Source of the DNA: Thalassolituus sp006212115 | GTDB taxonomy: Bacteria; Pseudomonadota; Gammaproteobacteria; Pseudomonadales; Oceanobacteraceae | Assembly: GCF_040372045.1 (NCBI RefSeq) | Contig: NZ_BAABWH010000005.1 | Strand: one strand, 5' to 3' | DNA: 64,000 nucleotides | Shown: positions 17,244 to 25,682 of the stretch, in pieces | Layout: every line of letters begins with the position of its first letter | How positions within the stretch are numbered: position 1 is the stretch's first letter | Notes under the pieces: generated by a model | Told to the model about the DNA's origin: nothing | What the model saw: the letters and a program-made list of their open reading frames with translations, nothing else | Databases searched by the model: none | Translations under genes and position numbers: made by a program

Positions 17244-17471
17244 ATGACCATCACCGAATCAAATGTAACATCCCGCCTGATCCGCTTCCCTGAAGTAAAA
17301 CAAATCACCGGCCTGTGCCGCTCTCAGGTTCACGCCATGATTGCAGAAGGTCGATTCCCTAAGCAGATCAAACTATCTACCAGAGCTTCAGCATGGATAG
17401 CAGAAGAGGTCTATTCATGGGTAGAACAGCGAATCGCTGAAAGCCGCGCAAACTGCGTAGGAGGTGAATAA
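17244..17471 (+). CDS. alpA: AlpA-family excision regulator
   Basis: 75 residues with the AlpA winged helix-turn-helix pattern: LIRFPEVKQITGLCRSQVHAMIAEGRFPKQIKL followed by the W..EEV..W motif. AlpA/Cox proteins switch prophage and island excision on by activating excision or acting as directionality factors. AGGAGG precedes the ATG by 6 bp but lies in a hairpin. The stop overlaps the next small frame (TAATG). Confidence 0.9.
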   Translation: MTITESNVTSRLIRFPEVKQITGLCRSQVHAMIAEGRFPKQIKLSTRASAWIAEEVYSWVEQRIAESRANCVGGE

Positions 17472-17608
17472 TGACTTTCCTCTACCTGTCGACCCGTCAG
17501 CGGCTGAACGTCGCTCTGACGCTCTTACACGCGCATACCTTTGCGCCTGTAATCAATAGCCTGCCATACAGCGGCATCATGTTAAGCGGGGGTGCGTTAT
17601 GGAACTGA
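17471..17608 (+). CDS. 45-residue coupled small ORF of the island
   Basis: The start codon overlaps the alpA stop (TAATG) and the TGA overlaps the start of the following gene by 10 bp. This double coupling is the main support for a real gene. The product begins MTFLYLSTRQRLNVALTLLH and is moderately hydrophobic with a basic patch, with no recognisable motif. It may act as a coupling leader rather than a functional protein. Confidence 0.5.
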   Translation: MTFLYLSTRQRLNVALTLLHAHTFAPVINSLPYSGIMLSGGALWN

Positions 17609-18012
17609 GGCTTAGCGTAATTTTCAGACACGTTAGTAGCGACTACCTACCGGGTGACCTAACACAGGCAGGAAAGGTACTTTTGGCGCTTGCTGGTGGC
17701 GATCCAGTATCCACTATGGAGCTGATCCGAATACTGGAAGCAGACCCGCGCTCTGCTTTTCAAGCGCTAAGAAACGAGAGCTGCGGCTATTGGTTAATCA
17801 ATAACCTCAACAAAAACAAAGGGCGTGGACTGTATCAGCTTAGCACTCTACACCTTTCAGGTAATCCATTAGACGATGCAAAAGCCCGCGCCATACAAAA
17901 ACGAGAGCTTGCCACCTACTCGAAAGACCTGGCTCTGAGCGAATCACTACGATTGCCCGGAGCGATGGAGCGCTTGCAAGAAGTCATGCAAGAAGAACTG
18001 CGGTTTGACTGA
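17599..18012 (+). CDS. Unknown island protein, 137 residues, possible helix-turn-helix
   Basis: A soluble protein. Residues about 28-55 (GKVLLALAGGDPVSTMELIRILEADPRSAFQALRN) look like a winged-helix or MarR-like helix pair, and the C-terminal half is a charged helix. This suggests DNA binding, but I recognise no named family. It starts 10 bp inside the upstream 45-residue frame and is followed at 10 bp by the next gene. Confidence 0.7.
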   Translation: MELRLSVIFRHVSSDYLPGDLTQAGKVLLALAGGDPVSTMELIRILEADPRSAFQALRNESCGYWLINNLNKNKGRGLYQLSTLHLSGNPLDDAKARAIQKRELATYSKDLALSESLRLPGAMERLQEVMQEELRFD

Positions 18013-18022
18013 GGTCACTCGC

Positions 18023-18667
18023 ATGAGCCTGAATCAACTTTTAATGCTGGGTTTTTCTGTTTCCATTGAAGGTGGCCGCCTGCGGGTGGTCTACCTCAAC
18101 GGAACACAAAAGCAGCTCAGTGAAGATGAAGCCTTAGCAGTAGTAAGGGACATCGGCAAACTGACCCCAGATATTATGATGACCTATGAAGAATACGACG
18201 CTGGTAACTACAAATTGAAACAGGGTGTATACAGGCCATCACTTCGCTTGGAGTTCAGCCCTGTAGCCAATTGCCCTAAAGACCCGATTTGTTTCTTCAA
18301 TGTGGTTTTGACTCGACAGAGAAGCAAAGCAGGTCATTACGAAAAAGGCGACCCACTCCCGAAAGGTCACTTCACTGTGGAACGAAAGCAAAAGTTCCGA
18401 GCGTTTTGGGAAAGCTGCGGACTAGCTACTAATTTCAGCCCGACCAAATATCACGAGCGCATGGGCAAGCTAAAAGGGCTTATATTCACAGGCACTCGAA
18501 ACGAAGAAAAGAGAAACAAGATAAACGATGTTAAGCCTTTGGAAATTAGCGCTGACAGAGTCCGGTCGCTGGTGGCTACACACAAAAAACGCACAGACAG
18601 CGCTCTGTCCGCGCCTAACTATCGCATAGAATCAGCGCATAAGGATTGGGGGGACTGCCCGTTCTGA
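18023..18667 (+). CDS. Unknown island protein, 214 residues
   Basis: Start at the ATG 18023, preceded by a GAGG ribosome-binding site; a TTG at 18005 would overlap the previous gene. The protein is soluble and basic, with an N-terminal half that may fold as mixed alpha/beta and a Lys/Arg-rich centre (TGTRNEEKRNKINDVKP), ending in GDCPF. Nothing resembles a phage replication protein or capsid. Its place at the end of the alpA operon suggests a role in island maintenance, which is only an inference. Confidence 0.75.
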   Translation: MSLNQLLMLGFSVSIEGGRLRVVYLNGTQKQLSEDEALAVVRDIGKLTPDIMMTYEEYDAGNYKLKQGVYRPSLRLEFSPVANCPKDPICFFNVVLTRQRSKAGHYEKGDPLPKGHFTVERKQKFRAFWESCGLATNFSPTKYHERMGKLKGLIFTGTRNEEKRNKINDVKPLEISADRVRSLVATHKKRTDSALSAPNYRIESAHKDWGDCPF

Positions 18668-18787
18668 TGCGGCCCCCAGCTCATTTGAACTACGGGAGCC
18701 ATTAAGTGCGGAATAAAGGTAAACAGGGACACGGTATACCTGCTACTCCAAATGAGGGAATACCCTCTAATTGAGACAACACCTATT

Positions 18788-19444
18788 TCAGAAGTAGAGT
18801 TTCCCGAACACTCCAAAGCTAGTTTGATCTTCTTTGGTAGAAGTGTTGAAAGACAAGCCTATGTTGGCCTTCGGTGTCAGGTTCAAAGCAAACTCCGCAC
18901 CCAGTACGGTATCACTTTCACCTTCATTAGTTATGTAAGTCAAACTAGGACTTACTTCAAAATTACCTGCTTCACTAAGCAACATACGAGCGCCAATACG
19001 CCCCCCAACAGACGAATCAGTGCCACTGTCTTCAACGTACAGACTGTTCCCGTTTATGTCAGTCAAAAGTGTATCAGACTCATACTTTGAGAATCCGATA
19101 GTGCCGGATACGGTAATATCAAAAAGAGGATTTACCACGAAGTATCGACCAAACGTAATGTTAAAAGTTGTCTGCGTTCCGGTAGTGTCAAAATAAATAC
19201 CGTCATCGTACAAAATATCATCAACGACAAGGTGATTGACGCCAAGACCAGCAACAAACTGATTTGATAGCTCATTACTGAGGGAAACGCCCAAAGAACG
19301 AGCATTCAACTCTTGATCTGAATCTTCAATACCCAATGTGACAAAGCCTATACCTGCGGACACTCCACTGTAGTTGAAAGCACTTTCTGCGCTAGCTGGA
19401 ATGGCTGTCAGTAGTGCCAATACAAATATAAAACCTTTAGTCAT
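18788..19444 (-). CDS. Outer-membrane beta-barrel protein of the island
   Basis: 218 residues with a signal peptide (cleavage after SAESA or ASA), alternating hydrophobic strands and a C-terminal Phe (FGKLYF), the outer-membrane barrel signal. It resembles small 8-10-stranded barrels. It runs opposite to the island's operon, as cargo genes often do. A barrel with similar length and N-terminal pattern (FNYNYLG against FNYSGVS) lies outside the island at 23815-24483, so the two may be related. Role unknown; phage-receptor shielding or adhesion are possibilities. Confidence 0.8.
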   Translation of the reverse strand: MTKGFIFVLALLTAIPASAESAFNYSGVSAGIGFVTLGIEDSDQELNARSLGVSLSNELSNQFVAGLGVNHLVVDDILYDDGIYFDTTGTQTTFNITFGRYFVVNPLFDITVSGTIGFSKYESDTLLTDINGNSLYVEDSGTDSSVGGRIGARMLLSEAGNFEVSPSLTYITNEGESDTVLGAEFALNLTPKANIGLSFNTSTKEDQTSFGVFGKLYF

Positions 19445-19550
19445 TCACTAACCCTTTGTGTTTACAGTTACTACGGCATTGCTGGAAGTGTTCCGACCGT
19501 CCACCTTTATGATTTTTCAGACATCAAAAAGGGGGGGCGGAAATCACTAC

Positions 19551-19937
19551 TCACCTGTACTCAGTACAGTCTTGTTGATCGTCACATACGGTTAATGTCG
19601 TTGCTGTTTTGGAAAAAGTGCCCGAATGATTGTAAGACTCACAGCCGGGATCACCATTAGCGGAAGAGCCATAGTCATAAGCGCAGTTATTCAATACATA
19701 GCTTCCAGAATCTTCCGTACCAAGAAAACGCAATTGACAATCGCATTGAGCGCCATCGGCTTCAAATATAAAGAACTCATAGGGAGTTCCAAGCGATCCG
19801 CCTGTCAAGTCAAGTGGTATGTCCGTACCATCCTCTTTCCAGAGACTGAATAGACTTTTCTCAGAATCGCCGCCACCGCTTGAGCCACCGCAGGCTGTTA
19901 ATACGACGGAAGTCAGAATAAGTGTGATAAGTTTCAT
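19551..19937 (-). CDS. Small lipoprotein of the island
   Basis: 128 residues from the ATG at 19937 (MKLITLILTSVVLTACGG); the frame is open to 19952. The lipobox LTAC is followed by a Gly/Ser linker (GGSSGGGDS) and a domain rich in cysteines in pairs (CDCQ, CAYDYG, CESY, CDDQQDC), so several disulfides are likely. It lies downstream of the barrel gene on the same strand in a separate 106-bp gap and may work with it at the cell surface. No named family. Confidence 0.75.
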   Translation of the reverse strand: MKLITLILTSVVLTACGGSSGGGDSEKSLFSLWKEDGTDIPLDLTGGSLGTPYEFFIFEADGAQCDCQLRFLGTEDSGSYVLNNCAYDYGSSANGDPGCESYNHSGTFSKTATTLTVCDDQQDCTEYR

Positions 19938-20046
19938 TAGGTGCTGCTCCATGCTTTAGAATCCTTGTCACCTTTATACCGGATTGCGCCGAAAGAATCA
20001 TTCAGATGGCTTACAATGGCCAATCGAAGTCCATACCTACCTTTGT

Positions 20047-20072
20047 CTATTGGGGGTATTTCTGGGGGTATA
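20047..20072. repeat. Right arm-type integrase repeat
   Basis: The counterpart of 14942-14967, same orientation, differing only at two adjacent bases in the spacer (CT for TC). It lies about 60 bp inside attR. Confidence 0.75.
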
Positions 20073-20132
20073 AAATTCAGAATAAATAGTAACTTGTGGG
20101 TTATTTGTGGCTAATAAGCAATAGTACGGACT

Positions 20133-20149
20133 CCTATGGGGAGGCCATT
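20133..20149. other. attR of the island
   Basis: CCTATGGGGAGGCCATT, identical to the tRNA 3' end at 14819-14835. The sequence 5' of it does not continue the tRNA, so this is the truncated copy left by integration. Confidence 0.9.
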
Positions 20150-20238
20150 TCTCTGAAACAATCCTTTCCCCCTGACGATACCCATTGCTTAACCAATTTA
20201 GGGTAAGCTGCAAGCACAAGGATCGTCTGGAATTCCCC

Positions 20239-21432
20239 ATGCAACTCTCTCAAACTCAACAAACCAACAATATCTGGCGCCTTGCCATTGCGCAGGCTTT
20301 GGCTGGAGCAAATGCCGTCGTCATTTATGCAACCGGCGCAATTATTGGATTCCGGCTCGCACCCGACCCTCTCCTGGCGACTCTGCCGGTATCCCTGTTT
20401 GTCGTGGGTATGGCTCTGTGTATTTTACCGAGCGGCATGATCGCTCAACGCTATGGACGCATTCCTGCGTTTCTCGTTGGTACCGGTTTTGGGGTAGCGT
20501 CCGGTCTGTGTGCTCTGATTGCTGTCTTGCAGGACTCGTTTGTCTGGCTGTGTTTATCGAGCGTGGGAGGTGGTGCCTACGCATCTGTTGTACTGTCTTT
20601 CCGTTTCGCTGCCACCGACGGTGTCGCACCAGAACGGCAAGCGAGAGCGCTGTCGCTGGTGATGGCTGGAGGAGTTGCTGCGGGTGTGGTGGGTCCGCAG
20701 TTAGTTACGCATACCATGCACCTTTCTATTCCCGGTATGACGTCGCCGGATTACGCTCTGACGTTCCTTGTGCAAGCCGCTGTCGCAATACTGGCCGCGG
20801 TGGTACTGGTGGGCGTCACCTTGCCAAAACCAACCCCGGAAGAGTCAGTAGGCGGCCGCCCTCTGCGAGAGCTCATCCAGCAGCCCCTGTTTCTGTCTGC
20901 TGTTACCTGCGGAGCCGTATCGTATCTGGTGATGAACTTCCTTATGACGGCGGCTCCGCTTGCCATGCAATTTCACGGGCACTCCCAAACCGATGCAAAT
21001 CTGGGCATTCAATGGCATGTCATTGCCATGTACGCACCAAGCTTCTTCACCGGGCAGTTGATCGCACGTTTTGGTGCCGTGCGGATTGCGATTTCCGGTC
21101 TGCTCCTGACTGCCCTTTCGGCTTCAATTTCTCTTTCGGGAACCGGAATTGCCGAATTCTGGACTATGCTGGTGATTCTGGGCGTTGGTTGGAACTTCGG
21201 GTTTTTGGGTGCTTCTGCACTGATTCTCCGCTGTCACCGCCCGGAAGAGAAGAATCAGGTGCAATCATTAAACGATTTCATTGTCTTCTCTTTAATGGCG
21301 ATGGGCTCTTTCGCCTCGGGTGGCGTACTAAGTCACTGGGGCTGGGATACGGTGCTGATCATATCCTTTGCACCCGTCATTGTGGCCTGCATCGCCATGT
21401 TGATGATGAGCAGCAAAATCGCTTCGGAGTAG
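20239..21432 (+). CDS. MFS transporter
   Basis: 397 residues from the ATG at 20239 (an earlier in-frame ATG at 20185 has no clear support). Twelve hydrophobic segments, with the MFS loop motif after TM2 (GMIAQRYGRIPAFLVGTG). The substrate cannot be told; the layout matches drug/metabolite exporters of the YcaD/AraJ kind. It is the first gene after attR and reads toward katG. A long alternate frame within it (20418-21446) is an artefact. Confidence 0.85.
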   Translation: MQLSQTQQTNNIWRLAIAQALAGANAVVIYATGAIIGFRLAPDPLLATLPVSLFVVGMALCILPSGMIAQRYGRIPAFLVGTGFGVASGLCALIAVLQDSFVWLCLSSVGGGAYASVVLSFRFAATDGVAPERQARALSLVMAGGVAAGVVGPQLVTHTMHLSIPGMTSPDYALTFLVQAAVAILAAVVLVGVTLPKPTPEESVGGRPLRELIQQPLFLSAVTCGAVSYLVMNFLMTAAPLAMQFHGHSQTDANLGIQWHVIAMYAPSFFTGQLIARFGAVRIAISGLLLTALSASISLSGTGIAEFWTMLVILGVGWNFGFLGASALILRCHRPEEKNQVQSLNDFIVFSLMAMGSFASGGVLSHWGWDTVLIISFAPVIVACIAMLMMSSKIASE

Positions 21433-21547
21433 GACTTCGAAGGTAATACATAATAACTATCTCATCGATTTATTTAATAAAATTTATTTAAAAATAAATT
21501 CCGGTAATCTGGAATGATCAGTCAGATAACAACCGATGAGAGACACT

Positions 21548-23734
21548 ATGAACAATAAAACAGCAGGCAAATGTCCCGTCATGCACGGCAGCGTCACGAA
21601 GGCCGGTGAATCCAACACCGACTGGTGGCCAAATGCGTTGAATTTGGACATCCTCCACCAGCACGACACCAAGACTAATCCGCTGGGTGAAGAGTTTAAC
21701 TACGCCGAAGAATTCAAAAAGCTGGATCTGGAAGCGGTTAAAAACGATCTCAAATCCCTGATGACCGACAGCCAGGAATGGTGGCCAGCCGACTGGGGTC
21801 ACTATGGTGGCCTGATGATCCGCATGGCATGGCACGCGGCGGGCTCTTACCGTCTGGCCGATGGTCGGGGTGGCTCAAATACCGGCAACCAGCGCTTTGC
21901 TCCTCTGAACAGCTGGCCGGATAACGGCAACCTGGATAAGGCGCGTCGTCTGCTGTGGCCGATCAAAAAGAAATACGGCAACAAGCTGTCTTGGGCTGAC
22001 CTGATGATTCTGGCCGGTAACATGGCGTACGAATCCATGGGTTTCAAAACCTTCGGTTTTGCCGGTGGTCGTGAAGACATCTGGCACCCAGAGAAAGACA
22101 CCTACTGGGGTTCAGAGAAAGAATGGCTGGCACCAAGCGGTGGCGAAGGCACCCGTTACGACGCTTCTGGCGACCGCGAAATGGAAAACCCACTCGCCGC
22201 CGTCATGATGGGCCTGATTTACGTCAACCCAGAGGGCGTGGATGGTAATCCTGATCCGTTGAAAACTGCCAAAGACATGCGCATCACGTTCGAGCGTATG
22301 GCCATGAACGACGAGGAAACCGTCGCTCTGACTGCCGGTGGTCACACGGTCGGTAAAGCACACGGTAATGGCGATGCCGCAAATCTTGGCCCGGCGCCGG
22401 AAGGTGCTGACGTCGAAGAGCAAGGCTTTGGCTGGCAGAACAACAAGACTCGTGGCATTGGTCGCGATACGGTGACCAGTGGCGTTGAAGGGGCCTGGAC
22501 CACCAACCCAACGCAATGGGACGGCGGTTACTTTGATCTGCTGTTCAAGTACGACTGGGAACTGACCAAAAGCCCAGCCGGTGCTCACCAGTACCAGCCT
22601 GTGAACATCGCCGAAGAAGACATGCCAGTTGATGTGGAAGATCCATCAATCCGTTGCATGCCGATGATGACAGATGCGGACATGGCGCTGAAGATTGATC
22701 CGGAATACCGCAAGATCGCTGAGAAATTCCGCAACGATCAGGCGTACTTTGAAGATGTCTTTGCACGCGCCTGGTTCAAGCTGACGCACCGCGACCTAGG
22801 GCCGAAGTCACGCTATCTCGGAGCTGACGCACCTGCAGAAGATCTGATCTGGCAGGACCCGATTCCGGCGGTCGACTATGACCTGACTGACGCTGAAATC
22901 GCCGATTTGAAAGCACAGGTTCTGGCGTCTGATCTGAGCATCGCAGAGTTGGTTGCCACAGCATGGGACAGCGCTCGTACTTTCCGTGCGTCCGACTTCC
23001 GCGGTGGCGCAAACGGGGCTCGTATCCGTCTGGCACCGCAGAAAGACTGGGAAGGCAACGAGCCTGAGCGTCTGCAGCGCGTGTTAGCGGTTCTGGAAGG
23101 CATTCGGGTTGGCTTCGCTAAGCCGGTCAGTATTGCTGACATGATCGTATTGGCGGGTACTGCGGCGGTTGAGAAAGCGGCGAAAGACGCAGGCGTTGAT
23201 GTAACGGTTCCATTCGCTCCAGGTCGTGGTGATGCGACCGATGAGCAGACCGATGCGGAATCGTTTGATGTGCTGGAACCGCTGGCGGATGGTTTCCGTA
23301 ACTACGTGAAGAAAGACTACGCAGTGGCCCCCGAAGAAATGTTGCTCGACCGAGCGCAACTCATGGGTCTGACAGCACCAGAAATGACGGTACTGATGGG
23401 AGGCATGCGGGTACTGGGCACCAACTTTAGTGGTAGTCAGCACGGTGTGTTCACGGACAAGGTTGGCGCATTAAGCAACGACTTCTTCGTTAACCTGACC
23501 GACATGGCCTACCAGTGGAAGCCAGCCAGTAAGAGCCACTACAACATCGTTGATCGCAAGAGCGGCGAGACGAAGTGGACGGCGACCCGGGTGGATCTGG
23601 TCTTTGGTTCAAACTCGATCCTGCGTTCCTACGCCGAGGTGTATGCTCAGGACGATAATAAAGAGAAGTTCGTTCGCGACTTTGTGAAGGCCTTTGTCAA
23701 AGTGATGAACGCGGATCGTTTTGATCTGAAGTAA
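21548..23734 (+). CDS. katG: Catalase-peroxidase KatG
   Basis: 728 residues from the ATG at 21548 (MNNKTAGKCPVMHG, preceded by GAGAGA); an ATG 12 bp earlier is poorly spaced. The haem-pocket triad is present in IRMAWHAAGSYR (Arg92, Trp95, His96), and the YVNPEG segment supplies the tyrosine of the Met-Tyr-Trp adduct. The duplicated C-terminal domain starts near residue 430. KatG removes hydrogen peroxide by catalase and peroxidase reactions. The upstream 115 bp are AT-rich; an OxyR site is expected there but I could not define one. Confidence 0.98.
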   Translation: MNNKTAGKCPVMHGSVTKAGESNTDWWPNALNLDILHQHDTKTNPLGEEFNYAEEFKKLDLEAVKNDLKSLMTDSQEWWPADWGHYGGLMIRMAWHAAGSYRLADGRGGSNTGNQRFAPLNSWPDNGNLDKARRLLWPIKKKYGNKLSWADLMILAGNMAYESMGFKTFGFAGGREDIWHPEKDTYWGSEKEWLAPSGGEGTRYDASGDREMENPLAAVMMGLIYVNPEGVDGNPDPLKTAKDMRITFERMAMNDEETVALTAGGHTVGKAHGNGDAANLGPAPEGADVEEQGFGWQNNKTRGIGRDTVTSGVEGAWTTNPTQWDGGYFDLLFKYDWELTKSPAGAHQYQPVNIAEEDMPVDVEDPSIRCMPMMTDADMALKIDPEYRKIAEKFRNDQAYFEDVFARAWFKLTHRDLGPKSRYLGADAPAEDLIWQDPIPAVDYDLTDAEIADLKAQVLASDLSIAELVATAWDSARTFRASDFRGGANGARIRLAPQKDWEGNEPERLQRVLAVLEGIRVGFAKPVSIADMIVLAGTAAVEKAAKDAGVDVTVPFAPGRGDATDEQTDAESFDVLEPLADGFRNYVKKDYAVAPEEMLLDRAQLMGLTAPEMTVLMGGMRVLGTNFSGSQHGVFTDKVGALSNDFFVNLTDMAYQWKPASKSHYNIVDRKSGETKWTATRVDLVFGSNSILRSYAEVYAQDDNKEKFVRDFVKAFVKVMNADRFDLK

Positions 23735-23750
23735 TCACCATCGCAACGAA

Positions 23751-23787
23751 AAAGCCCGCGCGGTTATAAACCTCGCGGGCTTTTTTT
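23751..23787 (+). terminator. Rho-independent terminator of katG
   Basis: AAAGCCCGCG pairs with CGCGGGCTTT around a 13-nt loop, followed by TTTTTTT. Confidence 0.9.
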
Positions 23788-23814
23788 GTTTCTCGTTAAA
23801 CGGGCGGTCGACGA

Positions 23815-24483
23815 TCAGTAGTAAAGAAACATACCTGTACCGAACGCCCTGTAGTCAGAATCCATATAGGTCGTCATATCTATATAGGCCTCCAACGTTC
23901 CAACCAATCTTGAACTGATACGGCCTCGAAAGTAGGCGTCATTCTCGTCTTCGGTCACGACCACTCCGAGTAAGGGTTGGATATCAATGCTGTTGTAGTC
24001 GTCCAGGAACCAACGTACTCCAACAGAAAGATCAGCAAATGGCTCGGAGCCTTTTTCGTCTACGACAACCGTGCTGATGTCGTCATCAAACTTCAGCCGC
24101 GTGTAGGTGTCATAGAACGAATATCCAATCTTTGCGGTACCGACTGCATCCGCCTTTGCAGTAATGGGAAAATGAGTGCCCAGACTCACGCCCACATCGA
24201 TCGCGTCTCGCTCGTAGAAATAAGACCCTTGGGAATTAAGCAGTTCATCATCTGTAAATTCGGATGTCCCGAATGCCTGATAAATAAGTCCCTGACGCAG
24301 TTCTTCTGAGTAAATCGCTGTTACCCGGTGCCCCTCAATTTCCTCGCTGAACCCTTCTATACCGATACGCTGGTAGTCATAAGTCAGGCCAAGATAGTTG
24401 TAGTTAAAGGGTTCTGCTGCCGCAACCGTAGTAACAGCGAGGCAGCCAAATATGGCAGCCGCAGGTTTGATTAATGGTCTCAT
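23815..24483 (-). CDS. Outer-membrane beta-barrel protein
   Basis: 222 residues from the ATG at 24483, chosen because GAGAG precedes it at 8 bp; the frame extends to 24498. A signal peptide ending VAAA is followed by FNYNYLGLTYDYQRIG and repeated amphipathic strands, with a final Tyr-Tyr. It has the size and layout of small outer-membrane barrels (OmpA/YfaZ-like). It is convergent with katG and shares layout with the island barrel at 18788-19444. Function unknown. Confidence 0.8.
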   Translation of the reverse strand: MRPLIKPAAAIFGCLAVTTVAAAEPFNYNYLGLTYDYQRIGIEGFSEEIEGHRVTAIYSEELRQGLIYQAFGTSEFTDDELLNSQGSYFYERDAIDVGVSLGTHFPITAKADAVGTAKIGYSFYDTYTRLKFDDDISTVVVDEKGSEPFADLSVGVRWFLDDYNSIDIQPLLGVVVTEDENDAYFRGRISSRLVGTLEAYIDMTTYMDSDYRAFGTGMFLYY

Positions 24484-24759
24484 TCTTGAGTCTCTCATTG
24501 GTCATGATCTACCCAGGACGCGCAGTGAGTACGATCTCTATGGATCGTTTAGCCGAAGATTAACACCTGTCTATTTTGGCCTGCAAATGCAAATTACTCG
24601 ATATTGATCTGAAGCAAGCCCAAGACCCTCTTTGTATTCACTCACTGTGCCTGAATTCCCACCTCTCACCTACGGACAAAAAAGGCCACTCAATCCGGCC
24701 AACTTTCAATCACTGATGAAATATGCGACAGTTGGTTTTTTCTTGAATGGCATTCAACA

Positions 24760-25647
24760 ATGAGACTCGACGTTACCTTCCCCTCCGGTCAGGACACCTG
24801 TTCCGCCTGGCTTTACTTGCCGAAAACCAATTCACCTGCACCAGTGATTGTGATGGCCCACGGACTGGGAGGCGTAAAAACGATGCGTCTTGATGCGTTT
24901 GCAGAACGGTATTGCGAGGCGGGCTACGCTTGCCTGGTTTTCGACTATCGCCATTTCGGTGATAGCAGCGGTGAACCGCGTCAGTTATTGAGTATCAGCA
25001 AGCAACTAGAAGACTGGTCCAATGCGGTCAAGTTTGCTCAACAGGATGCACGCCTCGATAGTCAGCGGGTCATCGTCTGGGGAAGTTCATTCAGTGGTGG
25101 ACATGTATTGCGCACAGCCGCATCGGTGACCGGTATCGCCGGGGTCATGTCTCAATGTCCATTCACGAACGGTATTGCGTCCTCGCTGGCTTTACACCCT
25201 TTAAGTTCTCTCAAGGTGAGTGCGCTCGCTCTGATGGATTTGGTGTCCCTGCCATTCCGCCAAAAACCGGTTATGGTCGATCTGGCTGGTGATCCCGGTT
25301 CGGCAGCCTTAATGACAGCCCATGATGTTATGGAAGGTTACAACGGCCTTAAGCCCCAAGGAAGCGATATACCGGGTCATGTTGCAGCCCGATTCGGGTT
25401 TACTATCTCGACCTATTTCCCGGGCAATAGCGCGAGTAATATCTCAGTACCGACTCTTGTGCTGGCTTGTCTCAAAGACACAGTTGCTCCGGTCAAACCT
25501 ACCCTGAAGTACGCCAAAAAGCTGCAGAAAGGAACACTGATCGAGCTCGACACAGGGCATTTCGATATATACGTCGGGGAGTGGTTTGAGAAGGTCGTGA
25601 GTATTCAGATTGATTGGTTGAATACTCACTTCCCTCTTTCTGACTAA
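24760..25647 (+). CDS. Alpha/beta hydrolase (YcjY/dienelactone-hydrolase-like)
   Basis: 295 residues, cytoplasmic. The oxyanion motif HGLGG, nucleophile elbow GSSFSGG, acid Asp in CLKDTVAP and His in GHFDIY together make a complete catalytic triad. The fold matches small serine hydrolases that cleave esters or xenobiotic adducts; the natural substrate cannot be told. The upstream 276 bp (24484-24759) show no gene or clear motif. It is convergent with the next gene. Confidence 0.88.
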   Translation: MRLDVTFPSGQDTCSAWLYLPKTNSPAPVIVMAHGLGGVKTMRLDAFAERYCEAGYACLVFDYRHFGDSSGEPRQLLSISKQLEDWSNAVKFAQQDARLDSQRVIVWGSSFSGGHVLRTAASVTGIAGVMSQCPFTNGIASSLALHPLSSLKVSALALMDLVSLPFRQKPVMVDLAGDPGSAALMTAHDVMEGYNGLKPQGSDIPGHVAARFGFTISTYFPGNSASNISVPTLVLACLKDTVAPVKPTLKYAKKLQKGTLIELDTGHFDIYVGEWFEKVVSIQIDWLNTHFPLSD

Positions 25648-25682
25648 CCTTTAGCCTTTTCTTAAACCTATTTTGGGGCCTT

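Larger units (their letters stand above)
14819..20149. mobile_element. 5.3-kb integrative island in tRNA-Arg(CCU)
   Basis: The 17-bp direct repeats (14819-14835 and 20133-20149) bound a segment that begins with a tyrosine integrase and ends with two host-interacting envelope proteins. Paired arm-type repeats lie just inside each end (14942-14967 and 20047-20072). Inside are integrase, a 305-residue unknown, AlpA-like regulator, a 45-residue coupled ORF, two unknown proteins, an outer-membrane barrel and a lipoprotein. No structural phage, replication helicase or conjugation gene is visible, so it resembles a minimal satellite-like or cargo island that may depend on a helper. Confidence 0.88.

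Noticed and set aside
20418..21446. 342-residue plus-strand frame overlapping the MFS gene
   Set aside because: It is in another frame of a clear 12-helix transporter and is very rich in Arg and Cys.
21440..21547. OxyR site before katG
   Set aside because: The region is AT-rich and contains ATAA/CTAT pieces, but not the four spaced tetranucleotides of an OxyR site.
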